Below are positions 8,288 through 17,659 of a stretch of 34,477 bases of DNA, one piece after another; position 1 is the stretch's first letter, and every line of letters starts with the position of its first letter. The translations under genes were made by a program, and so were the position numbers. The stretch comes from Acidobacteriota bacterium (GTDB lineage: Bacteria; Actinomycetota; Acidimicrobiia; Acidimicrobiales; Ilumatobacteraceae): NCBI GenBank assembly GCA_018970175.1, contig JAGWWV010000022.1, positions 1 to 34,477 of the forward strand. Reading direction: 5' to 3'. Under the pieces are notes generated by a model. The model was not told the origin of the DNA. It made no database searches and saw only the letters and a list, made by a program, of their open reading frames with translations.

Positions 8288-9105
8288 CGGTACCCCGCGG
8301 CAAGCAGTGCGCGCTTCGTCAACACGGACGCAAGGTGCCGGCGGTAGTCGGCGTTCGCATTCAGATCTTCGGGTGGGTTGGTCCCCTCGGCGGCCAGTGC
8401 GGCCACTGCGTCGACACCCGCGCCACCGGCCAGGGCCTGCGACGCCGCATCGGCACGACGCGGCACGCTGCCCATGTTGACGAGCGCGATTCCGGGCTGG
8501 TCACCTGCCTGCACGGCGACACCGACGATCGCGTAGTCCATCGAACGTCGCACGAACTTCTCGTAACCGAAGCCGGCACCCGTCCGCTTCGGAAACTCGA
8601 TCGCCGTGAGGATCTCGTCGGGACCGACCGCGGTTTCGAGGAAATCGACGAAGAAGTCGGCTGCGGCGATGCGACGTTCGCCGGCCGCACCCGTGACGAC
8701 CATGGTCGCCCCGGTTGCCAGCGCCACCGACGGCAGGTCGGCGGCGGGGTCGCCGTGAACGAGCGAACCACCGATGGTTCCACGGTTCCGCACCTGCGGG
8801 TCACCGACGAGGCCGGCGACGTGGGCAAGAAGCGGAACGTGCTGTGCCACGACCTGGGAACGTTCGACGACGCGGTGACGAGTGAGCGCACCAACGCGCA
8901 GCACCGAACCCGTGTCGGTGACACCCTGCAGTTCGGCGATTCCGCTGATGTCGATGAGAGTGGACGGCGAGACGAGGCGCATCTTCATGAGCGGCACGAG
9001 CGAGTGACCGCCGGCCAGAAGTTTCGCGTCGTCGCACGATGCGAGCAACTGCAGTGCTTCTGCAACCGAGCCGGCCTGCCTGTAGTCGAAACGTGCGGGA
9101 ATCAT
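8284..9105 (-). CDS. coxM: Molybdenum hydroxylase FAD subunit (CoxM-like)
   Basis: The medium subunit of a xanthine-oxidase-family enzyme, carrying electrons from the 2Fe-2S subunit to FAD; cytoplasmic, in an L2M2S2-type complex. The FAD-binding motifs [10 protein letters not shown] (31-40) and [11 protein letters not shown] (110-120) are intact, and length (273 residues) is normal. I chose the ATG at 9105, which overlaps the coxS stop as ATGA and yields the typical N-terminus [12 protein letters not shown] two codons upstream (9111) is possible but less likely. It sits between coxS and the ferredoxin gene with four-base overlaps on both sides, so all four subunit genes are probably translated in a coupled manner. 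Confidence 0.93.
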   Translation of the reverse strand: MIPARFDYRQAGSVAEALQLLASCDDAKLLAGGHSLVPLMKMRLVSPSTLIDISGIAELQGVTDTGSVLRVGALTRHRVVERSQVVAQHVPLLAHVAGLVGDPQVRNRGTIGGSLVHGDPAADLPSVALATGATMVVTGAAGERRIAAADFFVDFLETAVGPDEILTAIEFPKRTGAGFGYEKFVRRSMDYAIVGVAVQAGDQPGIALVNMGSVPRRADAASQALAGGAGVDAVAALAAEGTNPPEDLNANADYRRHLASVLTKRALLAAGYR

Positions 9106-9605
9106 GCCCACTCACCTGCCCCTCCGTTGGTTGCCGCCCATTGCACGGCGCGCACGATGGTCTCGTAACCAGTGCAACGGCACAGATTGCCTTCCAGCGC
9201 CTCGCGAATCTGGTGTTCGTCGGGCTGCGGATCCTCGGCGAGCAATGCCGTGCAGGCCATGATCATCCCGGGCGTGCAGTAACCGCACTGCAGGCCGTGC
9301 TCCTGACGGAAACCCTCCTGGACCGGGCTGAAACCACCGCTGCCGTTGCCGACGCCCTCGACCGTGGTGACCTTGTGTCCGTTGGCCTGAACCGCAAGAA
9401 CGGTGCACGACTTGGCCGCCTCGTCGTCGATGAGAACGGTGCACGCGCCGCAGTTCGAGGTGTCGCATCCGACGTGCGTTCCGGTGAGACGGGCCTGTTC
9501 GCGCAGGAAGTGCACGAGCAAGGTGCGCGGCTCGACTTCCTCACTCACTTCGCGACCGTTCACCGTGACGGTGACGCGTGTCGTGTGCGTTTCGATTGTG
9601 CTCAC
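9102..9605 (-). CDS. coxS: Molybdenum hydroxylase 2Fe-2S subunit (CoxS-like)
   Basis: A small subunit with two 2Fe-2S clusters, linking the Mo centre to the FAD subunit. The plant-type cluster uses Cys47, Cys52, Cys55 and Cys67 ([12 protein letters not shown]...SC). The all-alpha domain uses Cys107, Cys110, Cys142 and Cys144 (QCGYCTPGM...LCRCTGYE). At 167 residues it is full length. The N-terminus has no Tat signal, consistent with a cytoplasmic enzyme. It starts with GTG overlapping the coxL stop (GTGA) and ends overlapping the coxM start. All eight cluster ligands are present, so the subunit should be functional. Confidence 0.95.
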   Translation of the reverse strand: MSTIETHTTRVTVTVNGREVSEEVEPRTLLVHFLREQARLTGTHVGCDTSNCGACTVLIDDEAAKSCTVLAVQANGHKVTTVEGVGNGSGGFSPVQEGFRQEHGLQCGYCTPGMIMACTALLAEDPQPDEHQIREALEGNLCRCTGYETIVRAVQWAATNGGAGEWA

Positions 9606-11914
9606 TTCGACCCCCTGAGGATTGACCAGATCTTTTGTGGTGTTGCCGGCATGTCGATGTGCTTCACGCCGAGATGGCTGAGCGCATCGACGACCGCGTT
9701 GATGACGGCCGGTGGCGCTCCGACCGAACCCGACTCTCCGACGCCCTTCGCCCCGAGGGTGTTGCTGGGGTTGAGGGTGACGGTGCGTCCGCTGACGTAG
9801 CCGGGAAGATCGGGTGCGGCCGGCACCAGATAGTCCATGAGCGTCGCGGTTCGCGGCACACCCGACTCGTCGTACTGCATGTGTTCGTACAGCGCTTGGG
9901 CGATTCCTTGTGCGACTCCGCCGTGCACCTGGCCCTCAACGAGCATCGGGTTGATCACCGTTCCACAGTCGTCGACGAGATACATGTTGCGGATGTCGAC
10001 GTCGCCGGTTTCACGATCGATTTCGACGACGCAGCAGTACGCACCCGACGGGAAGCTGAAGTTCGGCACCTGCTGGAACACGGTCGCGTCGAGTGATCCG
10101 GGCTCCATTCCTGCGGGCAGCTCGAGGGGCTGGAAGCTCTTCCACGCCACCTGCGACCACGGGACCGACTTCGACGGAGTACCACGAACATGGAACTCTT
10201 CGTTTTCGACGACGATGTCGTCTTCGGTCGCCTCGAGGAGGTGTGCGGCAATCTTCTTCGCGCGCTCGAAGACACGTGTGCTGGCCGTCTTGACTCCTTC
10301 GCCTCCGACGGCAACCGCGCGCGATCCCATGGTTCCGATGCCCTGTGGGATCACCGCTGTGTCTCCGTGCCGCACGCTGATGCGGTCGAAGTCGATGCCC
10401 AGTTGATCGGCAGCGATCTGCGCGAACGTGGTGACCGTGCCCTGGCCGTGCGGTGACGCCCCGGTGTAGATGATCGCACTGCCGTCGGGCTGCACGCGCA
10501 CCTGCGCGGATTCCCACGACGCAAGGTGGCCGAACGCCTCGAGCGACCCGGGCGGGCCGAAGCCGGCGATCTCGAGCCACGAGGCAAATCCGATGCCGAG
10601 TAGCTTCGCCCTCGGGTCTGCAAGACGTGCCGCCTGCTCGGCCTTCAGGGCCGGATAGTCGGCGTGGCGCAGCAACTCGTCGAGCGCACCCGCGAAGTTG
10701 CCACTGTCGTACACGGCGAGTGGGCTGTGCGTCTGGTACGGAAAACCGTCGGCAGGGATGAAGTTCGTCTTGCGCACCTCGATCGGGTCGACACCCGTCT
10801 CGTCTGCAATGAGATCGATGACGCGTTCGATCATGTACGACGCCTCGGGTCGACCCGCGCCGCGGTAGGCCGCGACCGGCGTCGTGTTGGTGACGACGTT
10901 GCGCCACGACACGGCAACCTTCGGAATCTTGTAGCAACCCGCCGACATCGCGGTGGTGAGGACGGGCAGGCCCATTCCGGTCGCATCGGGGTACGCACCC
11001 TGGTCTTGGGTGACCTGGACCTTCAGGGCGAGGATCTTGCCCGAGTCGTCGAAGGCAACGTCGACCTTGTGTTCCTGGGCGCGGCCGTGGAACATCGCGA
11101 CCATGCACTCGCTGCGCGTCTGGGTGTACTTGACCGGACGACCGAGTGCACGCGACAACGCTGCGGCAAGGAAGATCTCCGATGCAAAGTTGATCTTCGC
11201 GCCGAAACCACCGCCGACGTCGGGTGCGATCACCCGCGTCGTGTCCTGGGAGATTCCGAAGAACGCGGCGATGGTGTTGCGCAGGTGGTGAGGTGCCTGG
11301 AATGCGGCCCACACGGTGAGACCCGCGGGGCCCCAGTCGGCGAGAACGACGTTCGGTTCGATGGGTGCCGGTGCACAACGGTTGTTGACGAGCGAAAGAC
11401 TCGCGGTCCGCGGTGCTGCCGCAAATTCGGCCGACAGGTCCTCGGTGTAGTCCTGGAAGAAGACGGTGTTGCCCTGGAGCACCGGATGGATCATCGGCGC
11501 GTCGGGCGCGAGAGCCTGGGAAAGAGAAGCGACAGCGGGCAGTGATTCGTAGTCGACGATGATCGCCTCGGCCGCGTCGGCGGCGGTGTAGCGATCGGCA
11601 GCGACGACCACCGCAACGATGTCGCCGACGAAACGGGCAACGTCACCCGTGATGAGCGGCATGTCCATGCCGGGAAGGCTCGAGGGCCGTGCCGGAAGTG
11701 CCGCGATGTCGGCGTGCGTCCACACCGCGAGCACACCATCGATCGCCTTCGCCGCCGAGGTGTCGATCGCGACGATGCGTGCGTGCGGTTCGGTGCTGCG
11801 CACCATCGCCATGAAGGCACAACCCGCAGGCTGGAGATCATCGACGTATTGACCCTGTCCGGTAATCAGATTCGGGTCTTCCTTGCGCAGAACCTTGGCG
11901 CCGATCAGCGACAT
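9602..11914 (-). CDS. coxL: Form II molybdenum hydroxylase large subunit (CoxL-like)
   Basis: The catalytic subunit binding molybdopterin cytosine dinucleotide, 770 residues. The active-site loop reads AYRGAGR (349-355), the form II signature, not the AYRCSFR of proven CO dehydrogenases with a Cu-Mo centre. GGGFGAK (234-240) and the catalytic Glu727 in GVGESG are present. It should hydroxylate an aldehyde or N-heterocycle-like substrate with water-derived oxygen; the substrate cannot be read from sequence. The start ATG has a good ribosome site (GGGGAAGGAAACAAC). It is the first of four overlapping genes (L-S-M-ferredoxin), unlike the M-S-L order of form I operons and closer to the S-L-M-type order variants of form II. 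It lies 46 bases downstream of the ThuA-like gene. Confidence 0.94.
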   Translation of the reverse strand: MSLIGAKVLRKEDPNLITGQGQYVDDLQPAGCAFMAMVRSTEPHARIVAIDTSAAKAIDGVLAVWTHADIAALPARPSSLPGMDMPLITGDVARFVGDIVAVVVAADRYTAADAAEAIIVDYESLPAVASLSQALAPDAPMIHPVLQGNTVFFQDYTEDLSAEFAAAPRTASLSLVNNRCAPAPIEPNVVLADWGPAGLTVWAAFQAPHHLRNTIAAFFGISQDTTRVIAPDVGGGFGAKINFASEIFLAAALSRALGRPVKYTQTRSECMVAMFHGRAQEHKVDVAFDDSGKILALKVQVTQDQGAYPDATGMGLPVLTTAMSAGCYKIPKVAVSWRNVVTNTTPVAAYRGAGRPEASYMIERVIDLIADETGVDPIEVRKTNFIPADGFPYQTHSPLAVYDSGNFAGALDELLRHADYPALKAEQAARLADPRAKLLGIGFASWLEIAGFGPPGSLEAFGHLASWESAQVRVQPDGSAIIYTGASPHGQGTVTTFAQIAADQLGIDFDRISVRHGDTAVIPQGIGTMGSRAVAVGGEGVKTASTRVFERAKKIAAHLLEATEDDIVVENEEFHVRGTPSKSVPWSQVAWKSFQPLELPAGMEPGSLDATVFQQVPNFSFPSGAYCCVVEIDRETGDVDIRNMYLVDDCGTVINPMLVEGQVHGGVAQGIAQALYEHMQYDESGVPRTATLMDYLVPAAPDLPGYVSGRTVTLNPSNTLGAKGVGESGSVGAPPAVINAVVDALSHLGVKHIDMPATPQKIWSILRGSK

Positions 11915-11930
11915 GTTGTTTCCTTCCCCC

Positions 11931-11953
11931 GATTCGCCGATTCGCCGGCGAAT
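11931..11953. repeat. Tandem GATTCGCC repeat and 14-bp palindrome upstream of coxL
   Basis: GATTCGCC occurs twice in tandem (11931-11946), and the second copy runs into its inverted copy, forming the perfect palindrome ATTCGCCGGCGAAT (11940-11953). It lies 26-39 bases before the coxL start codon in the ThuA-coxL gap. A dyad of this size in this position is a plausible operator for the cox operon. It could also be a weak termination or processing hairpin after the ThuA-like gene, but no T-tract follows. Confidence 0.4.
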
Positions 11954-11960
11954 GCTTCGG

Positions 11961-12671
11961 TCATGCTAGGCGCGAGACCGTCGCCGCGTCACCCCCGCCG
12001 ACCCATGTCAGCAAGCGACGTACGAGCCGCGCATGGGTCGGCTCGGTGAGCGAAACACGGTCGTGCCCGAGCGAGCTGTAGGCGCGTCGCCCGGCTTCCG
12101 AATCGCACACCCAGACCGTCGGAAACTCGCCCTCGGGACCCCCGGACGACATGAGGACGGTGGAATCGGGTCGCGCATCGATGTCGCAGTAGCGCTCGTC
12201 GAACACCTCGAGGCCGTCGATCCCTGCGACGACAGGATGGTCGACCGCATCGGGTCGCCGGTCGGCCCGCATCGCCGCGGGAGCCGGATGCCAACTCCGA
12301 CCCCACGTCCAATCGCCGCCGACGATTCGGGGCCAGTCCTGCCAATCCGTGAAACACAAGAGCCCGGTGTGAAGCACGCACACACCGCGGCCCGCACCGA
12401 GATGACCTGCGACGGCGTCGCGGAAGTCTGTGGGGGTGGTGCGTGCCCACTGTGCACGCTGCTCGTCGTTGTAACGGGCATCGCTCATCGTGAACCAACA
12501 CGCGTACACCGTGAGGACGTCGAACTCGCCGGAGTTCAACCGGCGCGCAGCGGCGCTCATGTCGTCGACGACGGCGCTGGTCGCCACCGGTGAGAGAACT
12601 TCGGCCAGCACGGCCGACGACGACGGGAAGTCGTGCGCCCAACCGCCGGTCAAGATGAGATTGTTCAGCAC
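11961..12671 (-). CDS. ThuA-like domain protein
   Basis: A 236-residue single-domain protein of the ThuA (trehalose-utilisation-like) family, related to class I glutamine amidotransferase folds. Characteristic blocks are LILTGGWAHDF (6-16), GVCVLHTGLLCF (96-107), a HP near residue 128, and the C-terminal GRRAYSSLGHD (194-204) followed by RLLTW. The biochemical activity of this family is mostly unknown; some members act with sugar catabolism genes. The frame is open further upstream, but residues before the GTG at 12671 overlap the AAA+ gene and have a low-complexity shadow composition. The GTG start gives the family-typical N-terminus and lies 13 bases after the preceding stop. No clear ribosome site is visible, so coupling to the upstream gene is likely. 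Nothing ties it directly to the cox genes except position and strand. Confidence 0.8.
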   Translation of the reverse strand: MLNNLILTGGWAHDFPSSSAVLAEVLSPVATSAVVDDMSAAARRLNSGEFDVLTVYACWFTMSDARYNDEQRAQWARTTPTDFRDAVAGHLGAGRGVCVLHTGLLCFTDWQDWPRIVGGDWTWGRSWHPAPAAMRADRRPDAVDHPVVAGIDGLEVFDERYCDIDARPDSTVLMSSGGPEGEFPTVWVCDSEAGRRAYSSLGHDRVSLTEPTHARLVRRLLTWVGGGDAATVSRLA

Positions 12672-12684
12672 GGACGGCGACCGA

Positions 12685-14127
12685 TCAGGCCTTAGATCTG
12701 TAGGTGGCCCGCGGGCCGGCTGAATCCTTGTTGAGACGCTTCGAGAGGTGGAGCCCCTCGAGTGCGAACTCGACCCCACTCGCGACGACCGCCGGCGACT
12801 CGTCGCCTCCGGTGAAGACGTTGACAATCGACCGCAAGGCGGGCACTTCGTCGAGCAACGACACCAGCTGGGTCGACGTCACGTCGTCACCCGTGTGCGC
12901 GATGACACCACCTTCGAATGCGGCGAGCACCTCGTTGACGGCTTCGATGCTGACCGTCGTCGGCGTCGCCAGGCGCTTGTACACCTGCAGCACCGCGCTC
13001 TTCACCAGATGATCGAGAATCGCGCCCTCGCGGCCGTCCTCGAGAACCTCGACTTCCACCTTGCCCGACGTCGATGCGGCAAGCGCCTCGAGATCGCTGA
13101 CCCGCGGCGACACGACGGTGTCACCCGCACGCAGTGCGCGGCGCACCGCGTTGGCAACCATGATCTCGTGGTTGCTCACCGAGAGACGCACCGACACACC
13201 ACTGCGTTGACTGATGTTGTTGCTTGCGCGGGCGAGATGACTGAACGTCGCGATGACCTCGTCCATGAAGGCGGGAACACGCACGTCGATGCCCGCTGTC
13301 GACGACGGGCGGGCCTCTTGATGGATGATCTCGACCTCGGTCGAGATCTCGAGCGGATAGTGCGTGCGGATCTGGCTGCCGAAGCGGTCCTTCAACGGAG
13401 TGATGATGCGACCGCGGTTCGTGTAGTCGTCGGGGTTGGCCGATGCCACGAGCACGACGTCGAGGGGCAGGCGGATCTTGTAGCCACGAATCTGGACGTC
13501 GCGCTCCTCGAGAACGTTCAAGAGGCCCACCTGAATGCGCTCGGCCAGGTCGGGCAGCTCGTTGATGGCAAAGATTCCGCGGTTGGTCCTCGGCACGAGG
13601 CCGTAGTGCAGGGTCAGTTCGTCGGAGAGGTAACGGCCCTCGGCGACCTTGATGGGGTCGACTTCGCCGATGAGGTCGGCAATCGACGTGTCGGGTGTAG
13701 CGAGCTTTTCGCCGTAACGCTCGGAACGGTGCACCCACGAAATCGGGGTGTCATCCCCCATCTGCGCCACGAGGTCGCGCGCGTGGCGCGAGACCGGGTT
13801 GTACGGATCGTCGTTGATCTCGCTACCCGAAACGATCGGCATCCACTCGTCGAGCAAACCCCTGAGCGAGCGGATCATGCGTGTCTTTGCCTGGCCGCGC
13901 TCACCAAGGAACACGATGTCGTGTCCGGCGAGCAGCGCGTTCTCGAGCTGCGGCATGACGGTTCCCTCGTAGCCCATCACGCCCTCGAACAGCGGCTCGC
14001 CGGAGCGGATCTTCGCGATCGCATTGCGACGCATCTCGTCCTTCACGGGGACGGATTCCCAGCCCGACGCGCGCAGCGTGCCGAGAGTCGACGGAAGAGT
14101 GTTGGGGGGCGATGCGTGTGCTGCCAT
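12685..14127 (-). CDS. MoxR/ChlI-type AAA+ ATPase
   Basis: A 480-residue AAA+ protein resembling the magnesium-chelatase I subunit and sigma-54-interacting ATPases. The nucleotide site contains a variant Walker A, GERGQAKT (75-82, Ala where Gly is usual), and a Walker-B-like FAINE (186-190). Sensor 1 is SANPDD (229-234) and the probable arginine finger lies in DRFG (247-250). Such ATPases remodel or insert cofactors into partner proteins and usually lie beside a von Willebrand factor A (VWA) gene. None is seen here; the next gene encodes a ThuA-like protein. CoxD, a maturation factor for CO dehydrogenase, is also MoxR-like but shorter (about 300 residues), so a maturation role for the downstream CoxL is possible but unproven. 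The ATG at 14127 has no ribosome site but a TAACGT six bases upstream. Confidence 0.85.
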   Translation of the reverse strand: MAAHASPPNTLPSTLGTLRASGWESVPVKDEMRRNAIAKIRSGEPLFEGVMGYEGTVMPQLENALLAGHDIVFLGERGQAKTRMIRSLRGLLDEWMPIVSGSEINDDPYNPVSRHARDLVAQMGDDTPISWVHRSERYGEKLATPDTSIADLIGEVDPIKVAEGRYLSDELTLHYGLVPRTNRGIFAINELPDLAERIQVGLLNVLEERDVQIRGYKIRLPLDVVLVASANPDDYTNRGRIITPLKDRFGSQIRTHYPLEISTEVEIIHQEARPSSTAGIDVRVPAFMDEVIATFSHLARASNNISQRSGVSVRLSVSNHEIMVANAVRRALRAGDTVVSPRVSDLEALAASTSGKVEVEVLEDGREGAILDHLVKSAVLQVYKRLATPTTVSIEAVNEVLAAFEGGVIAHTGDDVTSTQLVSLLDEVPALRSIVNVFTGGDESPAVVASGVEFALEGLHLSKRLNKDSAGPRATYRSKA

Positions 14128-14133
14128 GGCCCG

Positions 14134-14139
14134 ACGTTA
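14134..14139 (-). promoter_or_regulatory. Candidate -10 hexamer (TAACGT) for leaderless AAA+ ATPase mRNA
   Basis: On the minus strand, TAACGT is followed by six bases (CGGGCC) and then the ATG. There is no Shine-Dalgarno sequence in the gap. The spacing fits a transcript beginning at or next to the start codon. This is inference from spacing only. Confidence 0.35.
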
Positions 14140-14166
14140 CCCGTTGGGCCGCCACCGCTTCACCAG

Positions 14167-14182
14167 CGACGTCGAAACGTCG
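14167..14182 (-). terminator. Possible weak hairpin terminator after sdhB
   Basis: Downstream of the sdhB stop on the minus strand, CGACGT-TTCG-ACGTCG forms a 6-bp stem with a UUCG loop. No T-run follows, so it may be only an mRNA 3'-end stabiliser or chance in GC-rich DNA. It is the only structure seen in the 59-base gap between sdhB and the AAA+ gene. Confidence 0.25.
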
Positions 14183-14186
14183 TCGG

Positions 14187-14963
14187 TCAGTTGCGAGCGA
14201 GTTGTTTGCGGTTCTTGATCTTCGCCTTGCGGTAGTCGGCATTGGCCAACGCGATGACGTCGATCGAGATTTCCTTCGGACATGCCGCCTCGCACTCACC
14301 GTGGTTGGTGCACGAACCGAAGTACTCGTCCATGGTCTCGACCATTGCCTCGACGCGACGGAACCGCTCGGCCTGACCCTGCGGCAGCAGGTTGAGGTGT
14401 GCAATCTTCGCCGAAGTGAAGAGGTTCGCGGCACCGTTCGGACACGCGGCCACGCAGGCACCGCAACCGATGCACTGCGCCGCATCCATCGCCGCGTCGG
14501 ACACGGGCTTCGGGATCGGAATCAGGTTGGCGTCGGGAGCACCACCGGTGGGCGACGTGATGAAACCGCCGGACTCGATGATGCGGTCGAAGGCCGAACG
14601 ATCGACCATCAGGTCCTTGACGATGGGAAACGCCCTGGCGCGCCACGGTTCGATCGTGATGCTGTCACCGCTTTTGAACTTGCGCATGTGCAACTGACAC
14701 GACGCCGTCGCCCGTTCGGGACCGTGCGCTTGGCCGTTGATCATGAGCGAGCACGTACCACAGATGCCTTCGCGGCAGTCGTGGTCGAAGACGATTGCTT
14801 CCTGGCCTTCGTTGATGAGGCGCTCGTTCAGGTAGTCGAGCATCTCGAGGAACGATGCCTCGTCGCTGATCTCGTCGACCTTGTAGCTCTCGAAATGCCC
14901 CGCGTCGTTCGGGCCCGATTGGCGCCAGATCTTGAGGGTGATGTCCTTCAGATGGTTGCTCAC
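14187..14963 (-). CDS. sdhB: Succinate dehydrogenase iron-sulfur subunit
   Basis: The electron-transfer subunit of complex II, 258 residues, passing electrons from FAD in SdhA to the membrane quinone site. The 2Fe-2S cluster uses Cys63, Cys68, Cys71 and Cys89. The 4Fe-4S cluster uses Cys164, Cys167 and Cys170 in [12 protein letters not shown], and the 3Fe-4S cluster uses Cys218, Cys224 and Cys228 ([14 protein letters not shown]). An upstream extension of the frame overlaps sdhA and carries no family similarity. The GTG at 14963 overlaps the sdhA stop (GTGA) and gives the expected N-terminus. It is the last gene of the sdhC-sdhA-sdhB operon. All cluster ligands are intact. Confidence 0.96.
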   Translation of the reverse strand: MSNHLKDITLKIWRQSGPNDAGHFESYKVDEISDEASFLEMLDYLNERLINEGQEAIVFDHDCREGICGTCSLMINGQAHGPERATASCQLHMRKFKSGDSITIEPWRARAFPIVKDLMVDRSAFDRIIESGGFITSPTGGAPDANLIPIPKPVSDAAMDAAQCIGCGACVAACPNGAANLFTSAKIAHLNLLPQGQAERFRRVEAMVETMDEYFGSCTNHGECEAACPKEISIDVIALANADYRKAKIKNRKQLARN

Positions 14964-16882
14964 TTGTAGCTCCGGGTTGCGAGGTGGACGGTTTCGTAAT
15001 TCAGTTCTTCGATGTTGCGCTTCGCCGACATCGGATCGCCGGTCCACTCCCACGCAAAGACGTTGCAGAAGTTGTCGTCGTCACGCAGGGCCTCGCCCTC
15101 GTCGGTCTGGTACTCGGCGCGGAAGTGACCACCGCAGCTTTCGTTGCGGTCGAGTGCGTCGCGGCACATCAACATGCCCAACTGGAAGAAGTCGTCGACA
15201 CGACCGGCCTTTTCCAAAGTCTGGTTCAGGCTCTCGCCATTGCCCGTGACGCGCAGGTCCTTCTTGAACTCGTCGTACAGAGCGGGCAGTTCGGACAGCG
15301 CCTTCTCCAGACCCTGCTGGGTGCGCTCCATGCCGCAGTAGTCCCAGATGATCTTGCCGACTTCGCGGTGGAACCAATCGGGCGAACGCGTGCCCTTCAC
15401 GTTGAGGTAGCCGTTGAAGCGCTCGCGCGCGGCGGACTCGGCAGCCTTGAACTCGGGATGGTCGACACCGGGGATCGGCTTGTTCAGCATCGGAGCGAGG
15501 TAGTTGCCGATGGTATACGGCAGCACGAAGTATCCGTCAGCGAGACCCTGCATGAGGGCCGAGGCACCGAGACGGTTCGCACCGTGATCCGAGAAGTTTG
15601 CTTCGCCCGCGGCGTACAAACCGGGAATCGTGGTCATGAGTTCGTAGTCGACCCACAGGCCGCCCATCGTGTAGTGCGAGGCCGGGTAGATGCGCATCGG
15701 CACGTCGTAAGGGTTCTCACCGGCGATGCGCTCGTACATCTCGAAGAGGTTGCCGTAACGCTCTTCCACCACGTTCTTGCCGAGGCGGTTGATGGCGTCG
15801 GAGAAGTCGAGGTACACGCCGTTCTTCAGCGGACCGACACCCTGGCCACGGTCGACGGCGCGCTTGGCCGCACGTGACGAGATGTCGCGCGGGGCGAGGT
15901 TGCCGTACGACGGGTACAGACGCTCGAGGTAGTAGTCGCGGTCTTCCTCGGGAATCTGGTCGACGGGACGGGTCTCGTCGGGATTCTTCGGCACCCACAC
16001 ACGTCCGTCGTTGCGCAGCGACTCGGACATGAGGGTCAACTTCGACTGGAACTCGTCGCTCTGCGGGATGCAGGTCGGGTGGATCTGCGTGTAGCACGGG
16101 TTCGCGAAATAGGCACCCTTGCGGTGCGCACGCCACGCGGCGGTGACGTTGCACGCCATCGCATTGGTCGAGAGGAAGAACACGTTGCCGTAGCCACCCG
16201 TCGCCAGCACCACGGCGTGCGCAGAGTGCGACGTGATTTCGCCGGTCATCAAGTCGCGCACGACGATGCCCGCCGCGCGCCCCTCGATCGTGACGACATC
16301 GACGAGCTCGGTGCGGTTGAAAAGACGCACACCGCCGAGACCGATCTGGCGCGCCAGCTGCTGGTAGGCGCCGAGCAACAACTGCTGACCCGTCTGGCCG
16401 CGCGCGTAGAACGTGCGGCTGACCTGTGCGCCGCCGAACGAACGGTTGTCGAGAAGACCGCCGTATTCGCGGGCGAACGGCACGCCCTGGGCGACCATCT
16501 GGTCGATGATGTTGACCGACACTTCGGCAAGACGGTGCACGTTCGATTCACGGGCGCGGAAGTCGCCGCCCTTGATGGTGTCGTAGAAGAGACGGTGGAC
16601 GCTGTCGCCGTCACCCTGGTAGTTCTTCGCGGCGTTGATGCCACCCTGCGCGGCGATCGAGTGCGCACGACGCGGCGAGTCGTGGAAGGTGAAAGCGTCG
16701 ACCTGGTAGCCGAGCTCGGCGAGCGTTGCCGCCGCCGATGCTCCGGCGAGGCCGGTGCCGACGACGATTACCTTGAACTTGCGCTTGTTGTTCGGGTTCA
16801 CCAACTTGACGTCGGCTTTGTAGTTCTCCCACTTGTCGGACAAAGGGCCCGCGGGGGACTTCGAGTTGAGTTCGACGCTCAT
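14960..16882 (-). CDS. sdhA: Succinate dehydrogenase flavoprotein subunit
   Basis: Catalytic subunit of complex II (succinate to fumarate), 640 residues, on the cytoplasmic face of the membrane. The dinucleotide-binding motif GTGLAG (42-47) and the FAD-linked histidine, His74 in [14 protein letters not shown], are clear. The segment [20 protein letters not shown] and the overall length match the subgroup found with single-subunit cytochrome b anchors (B-type complex II, as in Actinobacteria and Bacteroidetes). The ATG at 16882 has a good ribosome site (AAAAGGACAATC). It lies 15 bases after sdhC and overlaps sdhB by four bases. Confidence 0.97.
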   Translation of the reverse strand: MSVELNSKSPAGPLSDKWENYKADVKLVNPNNKRKFKVIVVGTGLAGASAAATLAELGYQVDAFTFHDSPRRAHSIAAQGGINAAKNYQGDGDSVHRLFYDTIKGGDFRARESNVHRLAEVSVNIIDQMVAQGVPFAREYGGLLDNRSFGGAQVSRTFYARGQTGQQLLLGAYQQLARQIGLGGVRLFNRTELVDVVTIEGRAAGIVVRDLMTGEITSHSAHAVVLATGGYGNVFFLSTNAMACNVTAAWRAHRKGAYFANPCYTQIHPTCIPQSDEFQSKLTLMSESLRNDGRVWVPKNPDETRPVDQIPEEDRDYYLERLYPSYGNLAPRDISSRAAKRAVDRGQGVGPLKNGVYLDFSDAINRLGKNVVEERYGNLFEMYERIAGENPYDVPMRIYPASHYTMGGLWVDYELMTTIPGLYAAGEANFSDHGANRLGASALMQGLADGYFVLPYTIGNYLAPMLNKPIPGVDHPEFKAAESAARERFNGYLNVKGTRSPDWFHREVGKIIWDYCGMERTQQGLEKALSELPALYDEFKKDLRVTGNGESLNQTLEKAGRVDDFFQLGMLMCRDALDRNESCGGHFRAEYQTDEGEALRDDDNFCNVFAWEWTGDPMSAKRNIEELNYETVHLATRSYK

Positions 16883-16897
16883 GATTGTCCTTTTGGG

Positions 16898-17659
16898 TCA
16901 GCCGCCGACAACGCCGGCGAGAACTGCGATCGGGAATGAAACGTTGCCCACCACCACGACGGTGGCGAAGCCGGTGGCGAACGCCTGCCGCCACTTGTTG
17001 AAACGCGGGTTGTTCCAGCCCATCGACTGGAAGAGGCTCCACACGCCGTGGAACAGGTGAATGCCGAGTGCGATGTTGGCGAGTATGTAGAACGCAGCGA
17101 CCGGCCAGCGGTCGAGACTCCGCACGACGTTGTCGTACACGTTCGCCCGAATGAACTCTCCGTCGGCACCGACGGTGTTCGTGACACCGAACGTGAGGTC
17201 GAGGAGGTGCCACACGAGGAACAAGAACACGGTGACGCCGGTCCAGCGCATCGAACGGCTGGCGAAGTTGGCGACCTGGTAGTCACGCTCGCTCTGGTAG
17301 CGAACCGGGCGGGCAGTTCGGTTCAGGCGCGTGAGCGAGATGGCCGCGTGAATGTGGATGACCGCCATCGCGATGAGGCCCCCACGAAGAATCCAGAGGA
17401 CGGTACCCTTCGGCGCGAGCGGGTACAGCAGCTTCTTCAGGAACTCGGCGTAGTGGTCGAGGTCGGATGCACCGAAGTACATCTTCAGGTTGCCGATCAT
17501 GTGGAAGAGGACGAACCCCATGAGACCGATGCCGGTGATCGCCATCGCGTACTTCTTGCCGACGGCAGTTGAATACAGGTCGAGGAGGAACGGGCGACGC
17601 TTGCGCGTCGTGGTGGCGGTCGCGGTGACGGGGCCACGACCATGGAGAACCTGAGCCAT
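16898..17659 (-). CDS. sdhC: Succinate dehydrogenase cytochrome b subunit, five-helix type
   Basis: Membrane anchor of B-type complex II, 253 residues. Five hydrophobic helices lie at about 37-57, 88-108, 138-158, 186-206 and 227-249, after a basic cytoplasmic N-terminus. Candidate heme b ligands are His53, His102/104, His151 and His201/204, consistent with a di-heme subunit that replaces SdhC plus SdhD. No sdhD is present. The ATG at 17659 is preceded by GAGAAAGG. In di-heme B-type enzymes succinate oxidation with menaquinone can be driven by the membrane potential; that is family knowledge, not shown here. It opens the sdhC-A-B operon, divergent from hppA. Confidence 0.95.
   Translation of the reverse strand: MAQVLHGRGPVTATATTTRKRRPFLLDLYSTAVGKKYAMAITGIGLMGFVLFHMIGNLKMYFGASDLDHYAEFLKKLLYPLAPKGTVLWILRGGLIAMAVIHIHAAISLTRLNRTARPVRYQSERDYQVANFASRSMRWTGVTVFLFLVWHLLDLTFGVTNTVGADGEFIRANVYDNVVRSLDRWPVAAFYILANIALGIHLFHGVWSLFQSMGWNNPRFNKWRQAFATGFATVVVVGNVSFPIAVLAGVVGG

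Noticed and set aside
9602-11914. Carbon monoxide dehydrogenase for growth on CO
   Set aside because: The active-site loop is AYRGAGR (form II), not the Cu-binding AYRCSFR.
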